This document shows, in pieces, positions 14,191-17,244 of a stretch of 17,244 nucleotides of DNA. The translations under genes and the position numbers were made by a program. Under the pieces are notes generated by a model. The model worked only from the letters and a program-made list of their open reading frames with translations, did not search any database and had not been told where the DNA came from. The stretch is from DASPMP01 sp035758925 (GTDB taxonomy: Bacteria; Gemmatimonadota; Gemmatimonadetes; Gemmatimonadales; Gemmatimonadaceae): contig DASTVV010000037.1 in assembly GCA_035758925.1 (NCBI GenBank), positions 1 to 17,244 on the forward strand, given 5' to 3'. Position 1 is the stretch's first letter. Each line of letters starts with the position of its first letter.

Positions 14191-14317
14191 ACAATGGCCA
14201 CCGGCGGTTTCTCGCGGCAAGTCGGCCCGCGTCCTACACGTGTCGACCGGTGAGACCGACGCGAAGCGCGGCCGGTTTCCGATGCCCGGCAGGGGAGACC
14301 GCCGATAATGTCGTCGC

Positions 14318-15244
14318 ATGCCAAACACCGCCGAGTTTCCCGCGTACGCCACCGGAGAAAGGGCGGCGCTCATCCGCGCCGTGGAGGGGGGCCGCCACCA
14401 GCCCGCGCTGCGCGTCGAGAAGTCGTCGCTTCACACGATCGTGGTGGATGGGCGACGCATCGCCTACCGGGAAGTTGGTGACGCCGACGCGCCGGCTGTT
14501 GTCATGGCGCATTGCTCCGGCGGCTCGCATCGCGAGTGGGTGGCGCTGTCGCAGGAGCTGTCCGGCCGGTATCGCGTGATCGTGCCCGACCTCATCGGCT
14601 ATGGCGCGTCCGAGCCCTGGCCTGCGAACGCGCCGCTGCGCTCCTTCGCCGACGTCGACGTGCTCGTGGCGTTCGCGCGCCTCTCGCGACGGCCGGTGCA
14701 TCTGGTGGGGCACTCGTACGGCGGCGCCGTCGCGCTCGACGCGGCGCGGGTGCTCGGCGCGCGAGTCCGCAGTCTCACGCTGATCGAGCCCGTAGCGTTT
14801 CACCTGCTCAAGCCGCTGGGCCGCATCAGCGAATGGTACGAGATTCACTCGCTGGGGGAGCGGATGCTCAAGGCCATGCGCCTGCGTCAGGATCGCGAGG
14901 CCGCGCGCTTGTTCACGCGATACTGGCTGGGCGCGTGGAGCTGGGTGCTGATGTCGCGGCGGGCCCGCGACCGCGTGGTGGCGACGATCGGGAAGGTGGC
15001 GGCCGAGTTCGAGGCGCTGGACCGGCGCGACGAATCGCCGGCGGACTACCGGAACGTGACCGCACGCACGCAGCTGATCGTGGGCAGCCGCACCCAGCGC
15101 TCCGCGCGGGCGGTGGTGGAGGAGCTGCTCCTGCTCCTTCCGAACGTCACCGTGCGGGAGCTGAAGGGGGCAGGGCACATGAGTCCCATGACACATCCAC
15201 GTGAGGTGAACGAGCTGATCGCCGCGCACCTCGGTTCGGAGTGA
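14318..15244 (+). CDS. Alpha/beta-hydrolase fold protein
   Basis: 308 residues. The fold is clear: core strands IVVDGRRIAYREVG and VVMAHCSGGSHREW (oxyanion region), PDLIGYGASEPW, nucleophile elbow VGHSYGG with Ser133, and the catalytic His287 in GAGHMSPMTHP near the end. The usual acid after strand 7 (G-x-x-D) is missing (LIVGSRTQRS); Glu157 after strand 6 (LTLIEPVAF) is a possible substitute. A helical cap lies at about 160-235. It has no signal peptide and is probably a cytoplasmic esterase or related hydrolase; the substrate is unknown. ATG 14318 lacks a close ribosome site, but GATAAT at 14304-14309 could give a near-leaderless transcript. It is divergent from the kinase gene. A decayed relative of its 3' end lies at 2958-3060. 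Confidence 0.85.
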   Translation: MPNTAEFPAYATGERAALIRAVEGGRHQPALRVEKSSLHTIVVDGRRIAYREVGDADAPAVVMAHCSGGSHREWVALSQELSGRYRVIVPDLIGYGASEPWPANAPLRSFADVDVLVAFARLSRRPVHLVGHSYGGAVALDAARVLGARVRSLTLIEPVAFHLLKPLGRISEWYEIHSLGERMLKAMRLRQDREAARLFTRYWLGAWSWVLMSRRARDRVVATIGKVAAEFEALDRRDESPADYRNVTARTQLIVGSRTQRSARAVVEELLLLLPNVTVRELKGAGHMSPMTHPREVNELIAAHLGSE

Positions 15245-15319
15245 GCGAACCGCCACACTCTCCGCGCCTGTTACAGATCTAACGTGCAGCCTGCCCGTAA
15301 GCGTTATCCTTCCGACATC

Positions 15320-15795
15320 ATGAGACAGATCGAATCGCTCTGAGCGTCGCCGACACGCTGGGGACGGCGTTGGCTGGCCGGTACGTCGTCGAGCGCGAGC
15401 TCGGCCGCGGCGGCATGGCCACGGTGTTCCTGGCGCGCGACCTCCGCCACGCGCGGGCCGTCGCGCTCAAGGTGATGATGCGCGACCTCGTGGCGTCGGC
15501 GGGGGCCGAGCGATTCCTCCAGGAGATCCAGTTCGCCGCGCGACTCACCCACCCGCACGTGCTCGGCGTCCACGACTCGGGGGAGGCCGACGGTCTCCTC
15601 TACTATGTCATGCCGTACCTCGACGGAGAGACGCTCCGCGCGCGGCTGGAGCGCGATGGCGCGCTTCCGCGAACAGTATCTGTTCGGGTGCAACCCGCTG
15701 ATCGATCCCCTCTGGTCCGATGAGCGGTTTCTGGTTGCGATGCGGCAACTGACAATCGAACCGTGCGCGCTCGCGCGCCCGTGGCCGATTCCGCC
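15320..15795 (+). pseudogene. Internally deleted Ser/Thr protein kinase
   Basis: The first part, in one frame from about 15340 to 15670, encodes a Pkn-type kinase N-lobe: AGRYVVERELGRGGMATVFL (glycine loop), VALKVM (ATP lysine), QEIQFAARLTHPHVLGVHDS, GLLYYVMPYLDGETLRARLE, then RDGALP. The catalytic loop (HRD), DFG and everything after are missing. From about 15656 a different frame encodes what looks like the C-terminal tail of such kinases: ARFREQYLFGCNPLIDPLWS, DERFLVAMRQLTIEPC, ALARPWPIPP. The 5' end is also damaged: the ATG at 15320 (MRQIESL) hits a stop at 15341-15343, and the kinase frame resumes there as SVADTLGTALAGRY, suggesting a frameshift; only TTG 15370 remains as a start. The product cannot be an active kinase. 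Confidence 0.75.
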
Positions 15796-15825
15796 CGGCC
15801 ACAACAGAGGCGCTGAAAAGACTCG

Positions 15826-17076
15826 TCACCCGGCTCGACGCTCCGCCGCGCGTGCATGTCCCTCGAGTCCCTCGATCCGCGCCAGCGCCGCGATGTCGTC
15901 CGTGTCAGCGACGTCATCGAGCTCCAACCAGCTTCGCACGCGCAGAAAGCTGAGCACGGACAATCCCCCCGTGTACCGCGCACGACGGCCGGTGGGGAGT
16001 ACATGGTTGCCCCCGACGCCATAGTCTCCGAACACCTCGGCTGAGCGCTCGCCGAGAAAGCAGGCGCCCGCGTGACGGCAGCGATCCGCAAAGCGGGCCG
16101 CATCGGTCATCGAGAGCTGCAAATGCTCCGGCGCGAGCACGTCGCAGACGCGCGCCGCCTCGTCCAGGTCCTCGCACACCACCGCGAGCCCGCGGCGAAG
16201 CGACGCCCGCGAAACGGACGCGGTGGGAAGCGTCGCGAGCTGCAGCGACAGCTCCCGCTCCACCGCAGGGACGAGCGCTTCCTCGGTTGTCACGAGCGCG
16301 ACGAACGCCTCCGGATCATGCTCCGCCTGCGCGATGAGATCGGCGGCCACGGTCGCCGCCTCGGCGCTGGCGTCCGCGACGATCAGAAGTTCCGAGGGCC
16401 CGGCCAGCATGTCGATGGCGACGTCGCCGGCGACGAGTCTCTTGGCGGCGGTCACCCAGCGGTTGCCGGGGCCGACGACGATATCGCACGCCGGCACGCC
16501 CACGCCGTACGCGAGTGCCGCGATCGCGTGCGCGCCTCCCACGCCGATCACGACGTCAGCATCGGCGATGGCAGCGGCCGCAAGCATCGTCGGGCTCGGC
16601 GAAGGGGTCGCAACGACCACGTCGTCCACACCGGCGACTCGCGCCGTGACCGCGGTCATCAGGAGCGACGACGGAAGCGGATAGCGTCCGCCAGGCGCGT
16701 AGCATCCCGCGCGTTCCATCGGCAGCACGCGGTGTCCGGCGCGGCCGTTGGGGATGGCGACGGTGAGATCGGTGAGCGTCGCGCGTTGCGCGCGCGCATA
16801 GGCGGCGATGCGGGCCGCCGCCCGTTCGAGCACGCCGCGCGTGCTGGCGTCGAGCGAATCGAGCGCGCGGCGGAGATCGACACGCTCGAACAGCCACGCC
16901 GTGTCCCCGCGCCGGGCATCGTAGCGCTCGGCGCACGCGAGTAGGGCCGGCACGCCTCCGCGCCGCACCTCTGATACGATCGCGGTCGCGGCGGCCAGTG
17001 TGCCCTCATCGAGGTCCGCACGGTCACGCGCGACTGCATCGCACGGAGGGACGCGTCGCAAGAGCGGCGTGCTCAT
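15826..17076 (-). CDS. hisD: Histidinol dehydrogenase
   Basis: 416 residues, near the family norm (420-440). It catalyses the last two steps of histidine synthesis: histidinol to histidinal to histidine, with two NAD+. Family motifs in order: YAPGGRYPLPSSLLMTAVTA, IGVGGAHAIAALAYG, VGPGNRWVTAAKR, DMLAGPSELLIVAD, DLIAQAEHDP, LAPEHLQL, FGDYGVGGNHVLPTG, and EGLEGHARAAERR. Zinc ligands are Gln250, His253, Asp351 and His407; the catalytic Glu318-His319 pair is present. The ATG overlaps the stop of the upstream hisE by four bases (ATGA, 17076-17073), showing an operon that continues out of the window. The 3' end lies just beyond the kinase pseudogene, with no visible terminator. Confidence 0.95.
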   Translation of the reverse strand: MSTPLLRRVPPCDAVARDRADLDEGTLAAATAIVSEVRRGGVPALLACAERYDARRGDTAWLFERVDLRRALDSLDASTRGVLERAAARIAAYARAQRATLTDLTVAIPNGRAGHRVLPMERAGCYAPGGRYPLPSSLLMTAVTARVAGVDDVVVATPSPSPTMLAAAAIADADVVIGVGGAHAIAALAYGVGVPACDIVVGPGNRWVTAAKRLVAGDVAIDMLAGPSELLIVADASAEAATVAADLIAQAEHDPEAFVALVTTEEALVPAVERELSLQLATLPTASVSRASLRRGLAVVCEDLDEAARVCDVLAPEHLQLSMTDAARFADRCRHAGACFLGERSAEVFGDYGVGGNHVLPTGRRARYTGGLSVLSFLRVRSWLELDDVADTDDIAALARIEGLEGHARAAERRAG

Positions 17077-17244
17077 GCCTTTCGCTCCCCCGCCCGGCGC
17101 GTGACGCGCCGTGACCGGAGCGCCAGCTCGCGCTCCACGTCCGCGAGTCGTACGCCGCGCGCTGCCATGCGCACGAGCGTGAAGTAGAGGACGTCCGCTG
17201 CTTCGCGCGCAACGTCGTCGGCGGTGGTCGCGTCGCCCAGCTCG
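17073..17244 (-). CDS. hisE: Phosphoribosyl-ATP pyrophosphatase, C-terminal part (window edge)
   Basis: The last 57 codons are visible; the gene continues past the window end. The frame reads ELGDATTADDVAREAADVLY then FTLVRMAARGVRLADVEREL and a basic tail ending AGERKA. This is the final helix pair of the MazG-like HisE fold, with the conserved E-x-A-D-x-x-Y metal/substrate helix. The enzyme converts phosphoribosyl-ATP to phosphoribosyl-AMP, the second step of histidine synthesis. Whether it is a separate hisE or the end of a fused hisIE cannot be told. Its stop overlaps the hisD start. Confidence 0.85.
   Translation of the reverse strand, partial: ELGDATTADDVAREAADVLYFTLVRMAARGVRLADVERELALRSRRVTRRAGERKA

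Noticed and set aside
14236..14243. ACACGTGT palindrome between kinase and hydrolase genes
   Set aside because: Only eight bases, no second copy nearby and no promoter relation; expected by chance.
14234..15256. 340-codon minus-strand frame opposite the hydrolase
   Set aside because: Shadow of the hydrolase; its similarity to a minus frame at 2847-3335 only reflects the duplicated hydrolase tail and ychF region.
16072..16944. 290-codon plus-strand frame within hisD
   Set aside because: Arg-rich shadow of the histidinol dehydrogenase gene.

Overview
The window is very GC-rich and gene-dense. Its gene families suggest a soil-type Gemmatimonadota or a related phylum: a CBM9-like/DUF5916 outer-membrane barrel, DUF4331, a protein kinase whose tail carries an 'NPLIDPLW ... 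RPWP' ending, a YchF-like GTPase with an unusual P-loop, and frequent GTG/TTG starts. This assignment is an inference from family content. No rRNA, tRNA, CRISPR array or intact transposase was seen.

Left part (1-2945). A secreted protein with two ABM-like halves (minus) is divergent from a translationally coupled dinB-marR pair (plus). Between them lie two 15-bp GTTG-N7-CAAC palindromes, 31 bp apart centre to centre. They coincide with the -35 boxes and predicted start points of two overlapping divergent promoters, which suggests a self-contained MarR-controlled switch. A complete YchF/OLA1-type GTPase gene with its own promoter follows.

Middle part (2946-9393). About 625 bp without a credible gene holds a decayed 3' end of an alpha/beta-hydrolase gene and a pair of imperfect ~62-bp direct repeats. 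Next comes a 1048-codon minus-strand ORF in which an EamA (DMT) permease runs in frame into a complete signal peptide plus CBM9-like/DUF5916 outer-membrane protein. A MocR-type regulator is divergent from it, and a DUF4331 gene is convergent with that regulator.

Right part (9472-17244). A second copy of the YchF-like promoter and first 284 bp is joined directly to the gene's last 25 bp or so, and an isoprenylcysteine-methyltransferase-like membrane protein follows immediately. Then come two lipoproteins, a strong terminator, and a NarL-type two-component pair whose kinase has Tyr where the phospho-accepting His should be. A divergent intact alpha/beta hydrolase is the intact relative of the remnant at 2958. 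An internally deleted Ser/Thr kinase pseudogene follows, then hisD and the end of hisE on the minus strand.

Recurring theme: two genes (YchF-like copy, kinase) keep head and tail but have lost the middle, and one (hydrolase) keeps only its tail. The most interesting items are the mirror-symmetric MarR operator/promoter region, the permease-barrel in-frame fusion, the His-to-Tyr sensor kinase, and the promoter-bearing truncated GTPase copy in front of the methyltransferase gene.
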